From the NCBI GenBank assembly GCA_903862955.1, contig CAIPAH010000012.1, positions 1-44,128 of the forward strand: a stretch of DNA of 44,128 bases, read 5' to 3'. Shown in pieces: positions 24,464 through 32,954 of this stretch; position 1 is the stretch's first letter, and every line of letters starts with the position of its first letter. Made by a program: the position numbers and the translations under genes. Source of the DNA: an uncultured Opitutia bacterium (GTDB lineage Bacteria; Verrucomicrobiota; Verrucomicrobiia; Opitutales; Opitutaceae). The notes under the pieces were generated by a model. It worked only from the letters and a program-made list of their open reading frames with translations. It did no database searches and had not been told where the DNA came from.

Positions 24464-25054
24464 GTGAAGAAATTCCTCCTGCTCGTGGTGCTCGTCGTCG
24501 CGGGCTGGGTTTATTTTCACGAACCCGCCGCCGCCTGGCGCGGAATCCCGGCCCCGAAAGACCCGGTGCAGCTCGGGACGGATCTCCCCGCGCCTTTCGT
24601 CCACGAGGGCTACACCATCACGCCGCTGGCCCGCTACTCGATCACGGCCATCGTGCTCAGCCGGGAACGCTATCGCAACGACCGCGAAGCCGATCTCTCG
24701 CCTATCGACCTCGCGCTCGGCTGGGGACCCATGTCGATCGCGTCCGTCATCAACGAACTCAAGGTCTCCCAAGGCGGCCGCTGGTATGAATACACCTACC
24801 AGGAGCCGCCACTCGAACAGCGCCAGATTGAAACTCATTCCGCCAACACGCACTGCCTGCCCGCCGACGACGCCGTGCGCCGCGAGCTGCTCGCGGTGAA
24901 ACGCCACGAACTCGTCACGCTGGAGGGCTATCTCATCGAGGCCACCAGCGCCGACGGCAGCTACCACTGGCATTCCTCACTCACGCGCGAGGACACGGGC
25001 GCGCACGCCTGCGAGGTGATGTGGATCACCCGCGTCAGTCATCGCGCGCCCTAG
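24464..25054 (+). CDS. Conserved hypothetical membrane-anchored protein
   Basis: A 196-residue protein with a short N-terminal anchor ([17 protein letters not shown]). It carries the segments [48 protein letters not shown] and [18 protein letters not shown], which I recognise as a conserved uncharacterised family seen in proteobacteria too. The start is GTG at 24464. It ends converging on kdsB, overlapping it by 4 bp. Confidence 0.8.
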   Translation: MKKFLLLVVLVVAGWVYFHEPAAAWRGIPAPKDPVQLGTDLPAPFVHEGYTITPLARYSITAIVLSRERYRNDREADLSPIDLALGWGPMSIASVINELKVSQGGRWYEYTYQEPPLEQRQIETHSANTHCLPADDAVRRELLAVKRHELVTLEGYLIEATSADGSYHWHSSLTREDTGAHACEVMWITRVSHRAP

Positions 25055-25794
25055 CCGAGCCACTGCTCGAACTTCACCGCGTCCTCCGGCGTATCGACGC
25101 CGATCGTCGGATCCTCGGTCACGCCGCACGCAATGTCGTAGCCGTTCTCCAAGGCGCGCAGCTGCTCCAGCTTTTCCGCCTGCTCGTAGCGGCCCAGGGG
25201 CAGTTTCGCAAAATTCTCCAACAAATCCGCCTGGTAGGCGTAAAGCCCGAGATGCTTGAAGCAGGCATTGGCCTGCACCCAGGCGTCGTCCACGACCCCG
25301 CCTTTTTCCCGCGGGAACGGCATCATTGACCGCGAAAAATACAGCGCCCGGCCGTCCCGCCGCATCACGACTTTCACCTGGTTGGGGTTGGAATAATCCT
25401 CCGCCCGCCGGAAGGGCGTCGCCAGGGTCGCCATCGGCGCCCCGCTGGCCAGCAACGCTGCCAGCGCCCGAATCTGCCCGCCCGTGACCAGCGGCTCGTC
25501 CGCCTGCACGTTGATCACCCGCTCCGCTCGCACCGTCCGGTTCGCCTCCGCGATGCGGTCCGTGCCACTTTGATGTGCCGGATCGGTTAAGATCGCCTTG
25601 AAACCCTGCCCGGCCACGCATTCGCGCAAAAGTTCATGATCCACCGCGAAATACAAAGGAAACTCCGGCGCCTGCCGGCTGATCCGCTCCGCCACCCACG
25701 CCAAAAGCGGACGCCCCTTGATCTTATGTAAGAGCTTGCGCGGGAACCGCGTAGATTCCAGCCGGCATGGCACGATGATTGCAGTTGCGGGCAT
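25051..25794 (-). CDS. kdsB: 3-deoxy-manno-octulosonate cytidylyltransferase
   Basis: A 247-residue CMP-Kdo synthetase that activates Kdo for lipid A inner-core synthesis, evidence for an LPS-bearing outer membrane. It has the nucleotide-binding start [29 protein letters not shown], the metal-binding [11 protein letters not shown], and the C-terminal [15 protein letters not shown] 25794 fits the family start; the ORF extends 12 codons further upstream without support. It is divergent from the HPr gene. Confidence 0.95.
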   Translation of the reverse strand: MPATAIIVPCRLESTRFPRKLLHKIKGRPLLAWVAERISRQAPEFPLYFAVDHELLRECVAGQGFKAILTDPAHQSGTDRIAEANRTVRAERVINVQADEPLVTGGQIRALAALLASGAPMATLATPFRRAEDYSNPNQVKVVMRRDGRALYFSRSMMPFPREKGGVVDDAWVQANACFKHLGLYAYQADLLENFAKLPLGRYEQAEKLEQLRALENGYDIACGVTEDPTIGVDTPEDAVKFEQWLG

Positions 25795-25876
25795 CTCGTG
25801 ACAGAATGCCATCTGGTTTTTAGGTTGCAAGCCGGGGCCTCATCCCGGATTTAGGCCGGTCTCTCCGGACCCTTCC

Positions 25877-26176
25877 ATGAACAAAAGCGACGCCACCTCT
25901 GCCAACCCCCAGCTCATCAAGGAGCTTTTGGTGCAGAACAAGATGGGCATTCACGCCCGCCCGGCCGCCATGATCGTCCGCATTACCAACAAGTTCAAAG
26001 CGGACGTGTTCGTGGAAAAGGACGAGGAGCAGGTCAACGGCAAGAGCATCATGGGCCTCATGATGCTGGCCGCCGGCAAGGGCTCGAAGGTCAAGTTCCT
26101 GGCCACCGGCGACGACGCCGCCCCGATGCTCGAGGAACTCGAGCAGCTCTTCGCCCGCAAATTCGACGAGGCGTAA
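25877..26176 (+). CDS. ptsH: HPr family phosphocarrier protein
   Basis: A 99-residue HPr. The phospho-acceptor His is H26 in GIHARPA, and the regulatory Ser is S57 in NGKSIMGLM, 31 residues later as between His15 and Ser46 in the classical protein. There is an extra N-terminal extension of about ten residues (NKSDATSANP). With the Ser present, HPr kinase regulation is possible. No other PTS gene is seen in the window, so it may serve in regulation (inference). Confidence 0.93.
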   Translation: MNKSDATSANPQLIKELLVQNKMGIHARPAAMIVRITNKFKADVFVEKDEEQVNGKSIMGLMMLAAGKGSKVKFLATGDDAAPMLEELEQLFARKFDEA

Positions 26177-26182
26177 GAAGCC

Positions 26183-26277
26183 GCCCGCAAATTGCGCGAA
26201 TGACGCGAATCTGAGAATCGGCTACCGCCGTTCCGGTCTCTTTCCGAACATTCGTTTGATTCGCGTGATTCGCGGGC
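26183..26277. repeat. CGCGAAT-type long inverted repeat, copy 2
   Basis: The left arm (26183-26210, GCCCGCAAATTGCGCGAATG then ACGCGAAT) pairs with the right arm (26250-26277, ending GATTCGCGGGC). It fills the gap between the convergent HPr and TatD genes, starting 7 bp from one stop codon and ending 4 bp from the other. Confidence 0.85.
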
Positions 26278-26280
26278 AAC

Positions 26281-27078
26281 TCAGAGTCCGAAAAACCTCC
26301 GCGCGTTCGCCGTGGTGACGGCCGCGAGTTCGTCGTAGCTCACGCCAAAGACTTCCTTCGCCGCATACTCCGCCGTGTGCCGCACGTAAGCCGGCTCGTT
26401 CGGTTTGCCGCGATTGGGCATCGGCGCCAGATAGGGCGCATCCGTCTCGACCATCAGCCGTGCCAACCCCTGCGCCTTCGCCGCTGCCCGCACATTCGGC
26501 GCATTTTTGTAGGTGAGGATGCCGGTAAACGATGCCAGCCCACCGCGTTCGTTCAGCACTTTCACCTCGGCCTCGCCCTCGGCAAAGCAGTGAAACACGA
26601 TCTTCTTCCAGTCCACGCCGCTGGCATCGATCATCGCCACGCACTCCGCGAAGGCGCCCCGCGAGTGGATCACCACCGGACAGCCCAGCCGTTTCGCCAG
26701 CGCCAGGCCCTCGGCAAACGCCGCGCGCTGACGCGCAAAGACCACCTCCGCCTCCGCCGGCTCCTTCGGCAGGTGAAACCGATCCAGCCCAATCTCGCCC
26801 AACGCGACGGGCCGCATGGCTACATCCCAAAATCCCGCCACCTGCGCCTGCGCGGCCTCCCACCCGGCCTCCACCTCGCACGGATGCTGACCCACCGTGT
26901 AGTGCACGAAACCAGCATGCTCGCGGGCCAGGTCGTGATTGAGCGTCCAGTCGTCCGGCGCCGTCCCAATCGCGATCATCGCCTCCAGCCCCGCCGCGCG
27001 CGCGCGGTCGAGCACGCCCGGCAGCGTGCCGGCCCGCAGAAATCCGTCGAGGTGCGTATGCGTGTCGATCAGGACCAT
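26281..27078 (-). CDS. tatD: TatD family metal-dependent hydrolase
   Basis: A 265-residue TIM-barrel deoxyribonuclease/hydrolase. Metal ligands are visible in DTHTHLD at the N terminus, GEIGLDRFH (Glu), VIHSRGAF (His) and VETDAPYLAP (Asp). PNRGKPNEPAYV is the usual late motif. ATG 27078 directly precedes LIDTHTHLD; a TTG two codons upstream is less likely. It lies 40 bp downstream of the M32 carboxypeptidase gene on the same strand. Confidence 0.93.
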   Translation of the reverse strand: MVLIDTHTHLDGFLRAGTLPGVLDRARAAGLEAMIAIGTAPDDWTLNHDLAREHAGFVHYTVGQHPCEVEAGWEAAQAQVAGFWDVAMRPVALGEIGLDRFHLPKEPAEAEVVFARQRAAFAEGLALAKRLGCPVVIHSRGAFAECVAMIDASGVDWKKIVFHCFAEGEAEVKVLNERGGLASFTGILTYKNAPNVRAAAKAQGLARLMVETDAPYLAPMPNRGKPNEPAYVRHTAEYAAKEVFGVSYDELAAVTTANARRFFGL

Positions 27079-27093
27079 GGGCAATTTCGTAGG

Positions 27094-27110
27094 TCGGGCT
27101 TCACGCCCGA
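27094..27110. repeat. Short palindrome TCGGGCTTCACGCCCGA
   Basis: A 7-bp arm inverted repeat in the gap between two minus-strand genes, preceded by GTAGG. It resembles a very common short dispersed palindrome of PVC-type genomes. Confidence 0.55.
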
Positions 27111-27118
27111 TATTCAGT

Positions 27119-28618
27119 TCAACTCAGGTAAAGCGCGCCATACCGTTCCCGCAAATAGCGCAGCAGCGCCTGCGGCGACAGCGGCTCGCCCGTCACCCGC
27201 TGCGCCAGCTGCAGCGCGTCGAACCGCCGGCCCTGCGTGTGCACGTTCTCCCGCAGCCAGTTCAGCAGCCAGGAAAAGTCCCCGCGCGCGAAATCCTCCT
27301 CCAGCGCCGGCCGCAGCGCCAAGGCGCGATACCACAGCTGCGCCGCGAGCATGTTGCCGAGGCAATAGCTGGGAAAATACCCGAAGGATCCGTCGCTCCA
27401 GTGGACGTCCTGCAGCACGCCCACGCGATCCGTGGACGGCGTCAATCCGAGGAGTTCCTGCGCCGCCGTGCGCCACGCGCCCGGCAGGTCATTCACCGCG
27501 AGTTCGCCGGTGAAGAGTTTCTTCTCCAGTTCAAAGCGCAGGATGATGTGCAGGTTGTAGGTCACCTCATCCGCATCGACGCGGATCAGCGTCGGCTCCA
27601 CGGCGTTGATGGCGAGATAGAGTTCCTCCGTCGACACGCCCGCCGTCTGTGCCGGAAACACCGCCCGCAATCGCGGCTCGAAACACCGCCAAAAGCCGCG
27701 GCTGCGCGCGACCTGGTTCTCCCACATCCGGCTCTGTGACTCGTGCACCGCCATGCCCGCGTGCATCCCCAGCGCCGTGCCCAGCTGCGCCACCGGCAGG
27801 CCCTGCTCATACATGCCGTGACCCGTTTCGTGGATCGCGCTGAACAGCGAGTCGAGCGGCTCGTGCTCCTTGAACCGCGTCGTCATGCGCACGTCCGAAC
27901 CCGTCCCGCTGCAGAACGGGTGCAGGGAAATGTCGATCCGGCCCCGGTTGTAGTCGAAGCCCAGTCGCTCCGTCACCTCGCGCAAGAACAACTTCTGCCC
28001 TTCGACGGAAAAGCCCCGCAGCGCATCCGCCCGCGGCTTCACCTTTGACGCCGCGATCTCGCGCACCAGCGGCACCAGCCCGCGCTTCAGCTCATCGAAC
28101 AGCCGCCCGATGACTGCCGCCGTCATCCCCGGGTCGTTCTTGTCGATCATGTAGTCGTATTCGCGTCCGCCCCAGCCGAGGTAGCCCGCCTCGCGTTTCG
28201 CAAACTCCAGGTTCTTCGCCAGCACCGGCGCGTAACCCGCAAAATCATCCGCCGCCCGCGCCTTGGCCCACGCATGGTAACCGCGGCTGCCCTGCACGGC
28301 CTTCTCGCGCACGAAATCCGCCGGCAGTTTCGTCGCCTTGTCGAAGTCCTTGCGCGCCTGCTTCACCACCGTGCGCTGGTCCTCGCTCAGTCCCGCCACA
28401 CCTGCTTCCAGCTCCGCCAGCCAGCCGCCGATCCGCGCGTCGCTGGCCGCCGCATGCTGCGCCCCGGCGAGCGCCGCCGACTGCCCGGCGCGCTGCTCAG
28501 CCGCGCCGGACGGCAGGTTCACCTGCTCATCCCAGCCAAGCAACTCCCCCACCGTGCCGAGCGCGTGCGCCCGCTTGAGCGCCGTCGTCAGTTCCGCCAA
28601 GGCCGTTTCCGTTTTCAT
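27119..28618 (-). CDS. M32 family metallocarboxypeptidase
   Basis: A 499-residue zinc carboxypeptidase of the Taq type. It has the HExxH variant HETGH in SAIHETGHGMYEQGLP, the distal Glu in MAVHESQSRMWEN, and the family segments HPFCSGTGSDVRMTTR and DEVTYNLHIILRFELEK. Full length for the family, cytoplasmic, no signal peptide. Confidence 0.96.
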   Translation of the reverse strand: MKTETALAELTTALKRAHALGTVGELLGWDEQVNLPSGAAEQRAGQSAALAGAQHAAASDARIGGWLAELEAGVAGLSEDQRTVVKQARKDFDKATKLPADFVREKAVQGSRGYHAWAKARAADDFAGYAPVLAKNLEFAKREAGYLGWGGREYDYMIDKNDPGMTAAVIGRLFDELKRGLVPLVREIAASKVKPRADALRGFSVEGQKLFLREVTERLGFDYNRGRIDISLHPFCSGTGSDVRMTTRFKEHEPLDSLFSAIHETGHGMYEQGLPVAQLGTALGMHAGMAVHESQSRMWENQVARSRGFWRCFEPRLRAVFPAQTAGVSTEELYLAINAVEPTLIRVDADEVTYNLHIILRFELEKKLFTGELAVNDLPGAWRTAAQELLGLTPSTDRVGVLQDVHWSDGSFGYFPSYCLGNMLAAQLWYRALALRPALEEDFARGDFSWLLNWLRENVHTQGRRFDALQLAQRVTGEPLSPQALLRYLRERYGALYLS

Positions 28619-28668
28619 GCGGCCACTCCAATCACCGCCGCGGCCCTTGGCCAGTGCGATATGAGGCG

Positions 28669-28710
28669 GCGGCGGAATCCGCCGCTGGCGAGCGGGGTCA
28701 CTGACCCCGC
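28669..28710. repeat. Two adjacent short palindromes
   Basis: GCGGCGG-AAT-CCGCCGC (28669-28685) and GCGGGGTCA-C-TGACCCCGC (28692-28710) are perfect inverted repeats lying 6 bp apart between two minus-strand genes. They look like members of dispersed palindrome families. Confidence 0.7.
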
Positions 28711-28762
28711 CTGCTTGAAAGGTGGGCGTCGTTCTCTGATCGCCGCGCCGCCCAAACGCGCG

Positions 28763-29704
28763 TCAGCGCGTTTGAACGACCACGTCGCCGCCGCTGGAGC
28801 GGAGCTTCAGCAGGGGCCCGCCGCCGTTGACCTTGCCGGACAACCGGCTCCGGCCCGCGCCGCCTTTTTCAATCGTGATCGTCAGGCCGCTGGCATCGAC
28901 GTCGCCGCCGCTGGTCGAGGCGTCGAGATCGAACGCCACGCCCTTGTCCACGACGACCTTCACGCGCCCGCCGGACGTCGAAAGCTTGCAGTCGCCCTTG
29001 AGCGGGCCCGCAAAGCCGGCGCGCACGTCGCCGCCGCTCGTGGCCGCGCACAGGGTGTTTTCCACCGACTTGATTTCGATGTTCCCGCCCGAGGTGCCGA
29101 GATCCGTCGCGCCCACGGCCCGGCCGACGCTGATGTCGCCGCCGGACGTCCCGAGCTTCACTTCGCCCAAGCCCTCCTCAAGGCGAACATTGCCGCCCGA
29201 GGTGCCCGCATCGATCGCGCCGGAAATCCGGCCCAGCGTGACGTCGCCGCCGGAAGTCCGCGCGTCGACCTTGCCGACCAGGTCACCCACGGTCACATCG
29301 CCGCCCGAGGTGTGGAGCTGGACATTGTAATGCGCGGGCACCGTCACGGTGAAATCCACCTGCACCGGCGGCCACGAGCCCCAGTGGAAGCCCGGCAGCT
29401 GCTTCTCGTATTTCGCCGCCGCCGACACGCCGCCCGGCTGTTGTTCGATCGTCAACGTGAGCTTCTTCAAAATTTCATCCGCCTCCGCGTCGCTACTGGC
29501 GCGGATCCGCTCATGGGCCACTACCTTGACGGTGGAGTCGGCGGACGTGACCACCGAGATGTCGCCGCCCTGGGTCTCGACCTTGAGGACACCGTCGGGC
29601 TGGACCGTGAACGTTTTCTCAACCACGCGCTCGATCTTGGCGTGCGCGGAAAGCGAGGTCAGGGCCAGCAAGCCGGCCGTCAGGAGCAGGGTATGGTATT
29701 TCAT
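28763..29704 (-). CDS. Exported DUF4097-like beta-helix protein
   Basis: A 313-residue exported protein (signal LLLTAGLLALTSLSAHA). From about residue 125 it consists of about nine repeats of 17-22 residues, each carrying TSGGDV or TSGGNI (for example TSGGDVTVGDLVG, TSGGDVTLGRISG, TSGGNVRLEEG), the pattern of the DUF4097 putative adhesin or beta-helix. Earlier there is QGGDISVVTSADST. It probably sits in the periplasm or at the surface; no function is established. It follows the PDZ gene by 95 bp on the same strand. Confidence 0.88.
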   Translation of the reverse strand: MKYHTLLLTAGLLALTSLSAHAKIERVVEKTFTVQPDGVLKVETQGGDISVVTSADSTVKVVAHERIRASSDAEADEILKKLTLTIEQQPGGVSAAAKYEKQLPGFHWGSWPPVQVDFTVTVPAHYNVQLHTSGGDVTVGDLVGKVDARTSGGDVTLGRISGAIDAGTSGGNVRLEEGLGEVKLGTSGGDISVGRAVGATDLGTSGGNIEIKSVENTLCAATSGGDVRAGFAGPLKGDCKLSTSGGRVKVVVDKGVAFDLDASTSGGDVDASGLTITIEKGGAGRSRLSGKVNGGGPLLKLRSSGGDVVVQTR

Positions 29705-29799
29705 GGAGGATTAGCCCAAAAACCCCGCTCCGGCACAAAAGTTACAGGAAACCTCCGCCCAACCGCTGGTCGTCCAGGCCGGCAATCAGCCGATCGAGC

Positions 29800-30684
29800 C
29801 TAGCTGCTGCTCAGTGTCGCAGCCATTCGGGTCGCCTTCCCACCCTCGAAGAGCACTTGGATGTCGTAGGCCCGCACCGTGGGCGCCCCGGATTTGGCCC
29901 TTGCCGGCAGGCCGATGGTTTTTGTCGGGCTGTCTTCGGCCTTCTTCCCGCCCGCCGCCGACTCCAGGGTGAGAATGGCGTCCTCAAATCCCCGGATCGT
30001 TTCCGGATCCGGAAAACTCTTCCGATAGGTCCACAGCTCGATCTGATTTTCGCCCTCGCCCTTCGAAGCCCGGTCCGTGGGTTCTCCCAACGCTAGGTAA
30101 ACCATGTCAGGCGTAAATCCCGCGGCGATGCCTCCGCCGTCGATGCATTTCTTCTCCCACTTCTTCAGGCCTTCGTAGAGCTCGGCCTTTTCCTCGACGC
30201 GCAGCGCGACGCCACTGGCGGGGGCTTTCGTCCGGATCGTCACCTTGAAACCCTGCTCGTTTTCCAAAGTGACGAACTCCGCTTTGTGGTGCCCCGGCTT
30301 GACGACTTCCAGCGTCACCCGGTCGCCTTTTGGGCGATTCACAAACAAGGCGTTCAATTCACTGCCGGCGGAGAATGTCGCCTGGAAATTGTAGATTTCC
30401 CGGCCATTGATCCCGTAAATCCGGGTGCCGGGGATCACGCCTACCTGCTCGGCCATGCCGCCCTCCTGCACGCCCGTCACGTGCATCTCCAGCACGCGCC
30501 CACTGCTCTTTTCCTCCCAGAGGCTGATGGCGACGCCAAACGACAACAGGTGTTTGTCGTTCACGACAAACCGCTCCATCTGCGCCGGCTCCTCCGCTCT
30601 GGCCCGCACCGCCAGTGTCACCATGGCTGCCACGATCTCCACGACCGCCGTGACCAAAAACCATCCGACGCGGGAGAATTTCAT
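29800..30684 (-). CDS. Exported PDZ-domain protein
   Basis: A 294-residue protein with an N-terminal membrane segment (FLVTAVVEIVAAMVTLAVRA) and a PDZ-like region: VQEGGMAEQVGVIPGTRIYGINGREIYNF (motif GMAEQVGVIPG) about residues 70-140. The C-terminal part contains GFTPDMVYLALGEPTDR, which resembles SmpA/OmlA-type 'lxlGxPxxv' segments, and ends in a strand-rich piece. No protease domain is attached. The start is ATG 30684; the ORF upstream is probably not translated. Confidence 0.78.
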   Translation of the reverse strand: MKFSRVGWFLVTAVVEIVAAMVTLAVRARAEEPAQMERFVVNDKHLLSFGVAISLWEEKSSGRVLEMHVTGVQEGGMAEQVGVIPGTRIYGINGREIYNFQATFSAGSELNALFVNRPKGDRVTLEVVKPGHHKAEFVTLENEQGFKVTIRTKAPASGVALRVEEKAELYEGLKKWEKKCIDGGGIAAGFTPDMVYLALGEPTDRASKGEGENQIELWTYRKSFPDPETIRGFEDAILTLESAAGGKKAEDSPTKTIGLPARAKSGAPTVRAYDIQVLFEGGKATRMAATLSSS

Positions 30685-30775
30685 TTTGGAGTGGGCCGGA
30701 CAGAAGGCCCGAGGTGGAGGACCGGGCAGAAGCAAACCTGACCCGACCTAGACCGTCAAGGGGTAAGCTGGCGCC

Positions 30776-31036
30776 TCACACCTTGGCGCTGTTGTCACAG
30801 ACGTAGTGCACCTTGCTGCGGCGGTAGGCGTAGGTGCGGGCGGCGGATTCCTTCGCGCCGTCCTTCGATTTGATGAGATGACGCGTGCCGGCCAGCGCGG
30901 CCGCTTCCTCCGCCGCCGCGATCGCAGCCAGGCACACCAGCGTCTCGGCCTTGGGCGCCAGGCGGCTCGCGGGGACGCGCGCGTGCGCAGCCAGCCAGCG
31001 CACGGTGTTGGAAAGAGGATCGGGAGACAACGCCAT
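30776..31036 (-). CDS. Small hypothetical protein, third gene of the ArsC-like operon
   Basis: An 86-residue soluble protein (MALSPDPLSNTVRWLAAHAR, later RTYAYRRSKVHYVCDNSAKV). Not recognised. It starts 9 bp after the preceding gene and therefore belongs to the arsC-like operon. A GTG two codons upstream is an alternative start. Confidence 0.65.
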   Translation of the reverse strand: MALSPDPLSNTVRWLAAHARVPASRLAPKAETLVCLAAIAAAEEAAALAGTRHLIKSKDGAKESAARTYAYRRSKVHYVCDNSAKV

Positions 31037-31045
31037 GGCCACAGA

Positions 31046-31600
31046 CTACGCGCCCGGCAGCACGAGGCGCACGCTCATTCGCGCAAGGCGCCGAAACAGC
31101 GCCCTTTCCTCCTGCAGGGGCCACCAGTCGTAGAGAAAGATTTCCAACGGCCGCCACATCGCCACCCAGCCCACGATGACCAGGCCTTCCTTCGCCACCG
31201 CCGAGAACGCTCCCCCGCCGAGGTGCCCAAACACGAGACCCAACACGTGACCCAAAGCATAGCAGGCGATCACGAAGAGGATTCCCGCCACGAGGCTGAT
31301 GCGGCCTTTCCGCAACAGCTGGCGGAGTTCGCGGCCTTTCATCTCCGCCCGGCTCGAAAAATAGCCCCGCACGGCACCTTCCGCTCCCGCCACCCGGTCT
31401 GGCGCCGGCGGCACTTCAAGTCGAACCACCAGTTCGAACTCATGCGTCGCCGGCAGCTCCTGCGCCCAGCCCACGATGAATTCCTCCGCGTCCCGGTCCA
31501 GGTCACGGTCCACGAACGGCGACGGATCCATCGAATTGAACAACTGCGCCAGCTCGCGCAGCCGCAGCTCCATGTGGGCGGGTTCGTCGTGGGGTTTCAT
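31046..31600 (-). CDS. Conserved hypothetical membrane protein
   Basis: A 184-residue protein with an N-terminal soluble part containing LFNSMDPSPFVDRDLDRDA and EEFIVGWAQEL, and two membrane segments (ISLVAGILFVIACYALGHVL, GLVIVGWVAMWRPLEIFLY). I recognise the N-terminal signature as a conserved uncharacterised family. The start ATG 31600 overlaps the stop codon of the ArsC-like gene (ATGA), so they are coupled. Confidence 0.8.
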   Translation of the reverse strand: MKPHDEPAHMELRLRELAQLFNSMDPSPFVDRDLDRDAEEFIVGWAQELPATHEFELVVRLEVPPAPDRVAGAEGAVRGYFSSRAEMKGRELRQLLRKGRISLVAGILFVIACYALGHVLGLVFGHLGGGAFSAVAKEGLVIVGWVAMWRPLEIFLYDWWPLQEERALFRRLARMSVRLVLPGA

Positions 31601-31974
31601 TTCTTCAACACTGTCGCCGCCCAAGCCTTCTCGTCAAAGCCCACCAGCGCCACCTTGTCGCCGAGTAAAAACGGCCGCTTCACCAGGTTGCCATTGCCCG
31701 CCAGGAGAGCGAGCGCGGCTGACTCCCCCAGCGCCGGCAGCTTCTCGCCCAGCTTCTGGTCGCGGTAGTCCTTGCCCGACGTGTTGAACAGCCGCCGCAA
31801 CTCCCCGCCCTGCGCCGCCAGCATCGTGCGCAGCTCGGCCGGCGTCGGCGGCGTCTCGCGAATCGCCCGCTCGTCAAACGCCAGCCCATGGGCCCGCAGC
31901 CATTTCACGGCTTTGCGGCAGGTGTCACAGTTCGCGTAGGTGTAAATTTTGAGTGCGCTCACGCCGGCATTCAT
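31597..31974 (-). CDS. ArsC/Spx-family thioredoxin-fold protein
   Basis: A 125-residue protein with the CxxC motif CDTC (C16, C19) in YANCDTCRKAVKWL, then ETPPTPAELRTML, LFNTSGKDYRD, and VKRPFLLGDKVALVGFDE. These are typical of the ArsC/Spx/YffB family. The true arsenate reductase Arg triad cannot be judged here, so an arsenate reductase, a YffB-like or a Spx-like role are all possible. First gene of a three-gene operon, divergent from the ABC ATPase gene. Confidence 0.85.
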   Translation of the reverse strand: MNAGVSALKIYTYANCDTCRKAVKWLRAHGLAFDERAIRETPPTPAELRTMLAAQGGELRRLFNTSGKDYRDQKLGEKLPALGESAALALLAGNGNLVKRPFLLGDKVALVGFDEKAWAATVLKK

Positions 31975-32021
31975 GACCAGCGACCGCGCTGCGGCAACCT
32001 CTCAGGCGAAAACCGAAGATT

Positions 32022-32076
32022 TTAAGCCGGAAGCCAGGAAACCATGAAGCGGATCGATTCCTGGCTTCCGGCTTAA
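32022..32076. repeat. Perfect 19-bp inverted repeat
   Basis: TTAAGCCGGAAGCCAGGAA (32022-32040) and its exact reverse complement (32058-32076) enclose a 17-bp spacer. The element lies between the divergent ArsC-like and ABC ATPase genes, where their promoters should be, and has no T-run on the plus side. Confidence 0.85.
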
Positions 32077-32138
32077 CCCACTCCTCTTACTTCCGCCCTT
32101 GCCGGCCCCGGCGAATATCCCCGGAATCCGCTCGCGGC

Positions 32139-32954
32139 ATGAAACCCATCCTCGAAGTCACCGGCCTGCGCGTGGAACGCGGACGCACCACGATCCTCGA
32201 CGACGTGGCGTGGTCGGTGCACCGCGGCGAGCATTGGGTCATCCTCGGCGCCAACGGCTCCGGCAAGACTTCCCTGCTCAAGACGCTCACGGGCTTCCTC
32301 ACGCCCACCGCCGGCGAGATTGCCGTCCTCGGCCAGAACTACGGCGACAGTGACTGGCGCGCGCTCCAGCTGCACATCGGCGTCGTCACCAGCATGTTTG
32401 CCGCCGCCATCCCGCTCGCCGAAACCGCGCTCGACACGGTCATGAGCGGGAAATTCGCCCAGCTCGATCTCTGGAAAACCACCACCCGCGCCGATCGCGC
32501 CGAGGCCATGCGCCTGCTGCGGCTCGTCGACGCCACCGCTCTCGCCCGACGCGAATGGGTGCATTTTTCCCAAGGCGAACGCCAGCGTGTGCTCATCGCG
32601 CGCGCCCTGATGGCCCGGCCCAAGCTCCTCATCCTCGACGAGCCGTGTGCGGGCCTCGATCCGGTGGCGCGCGAACACTTCCTCAGCTTACTCGACAAGC
32701 TCGCCCGCCGGCGCGGCTTGTCCGCCGTAGGCTCGGCGAAGGTGAAAGCGCCGTGCCTCGTGCTCGTCACGCATCACGTCGAGGAAATCACCCCGGCCTT
32801 CACCCACGCCCTCCTGCTGCGCGGCGGCCGCGTTGTGGCCTCCGGCCCCCGCCGCGCGTTGCTCACGTCGCGCCGCCTCTCCGCCGCCTTCGGGCATCCG
32901 CTGCGCGTCGTTCGCGACGGCGCCCGCCTGCGGCTGGCCGTGTCCCGCCCGTGA
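32139..32954 (+). CDS. ABC transporter ATP-binding protein
   Basis: A 271-residue ABC ATPase resembling the YlmA/ModF-like group. Walker A GANGSGKTSLL, Q-loop region IGVVTSMF, signature FSQGERQRV, Walker B LLILDEPCAGLDP and the switch His in LVTHHVEE are all present, so it should hydrolyse ATP. About residues 192-205 (GLSAVGSAKVKAP) are an insertion encoded by a dispersed repeat just before the strand that leads to the switch His. It overlaps the downstream exchanger-like gene (GTGA). No permease of the usual ABC type is adjacent. Confidence 0.92.
   Translation: MKPILEVTGLRVERGRTTILDDVAWSVHRGEHWVILGANGSGKTSLLKTLTGFLTPTAGEIAVLGQNYGDSDWRALQLHIGVVTSMFAAAIPLAETALDTVMSGKFAQLDLWKTTTRADRAEAMRLLRLVDATALARREWVHFSQGERQRVLIARALMARPKLLILDEPCAGLDPVAREHFLSLLDKLARRRGLSAVGSAKVKAPCLVLVTHHVEEITPAFTHALLLRGGRVVASGPRRALLTSRRLSAAFGHPLRVVRDGARLRLAVSRP
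32721..32746. repeat. CCGCCGTAGGCTCGGCGAAGG-type repeat inside the ABC ATPase gene
   Basis: TCCGCC, the 14-base loop GTAGGCTCGGCGAA, then a decayed right arm GGTGAA. It matches the terminator-like hairpin at 60-87 and the copy in hrpA near 40804. Confidence 0.75.
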
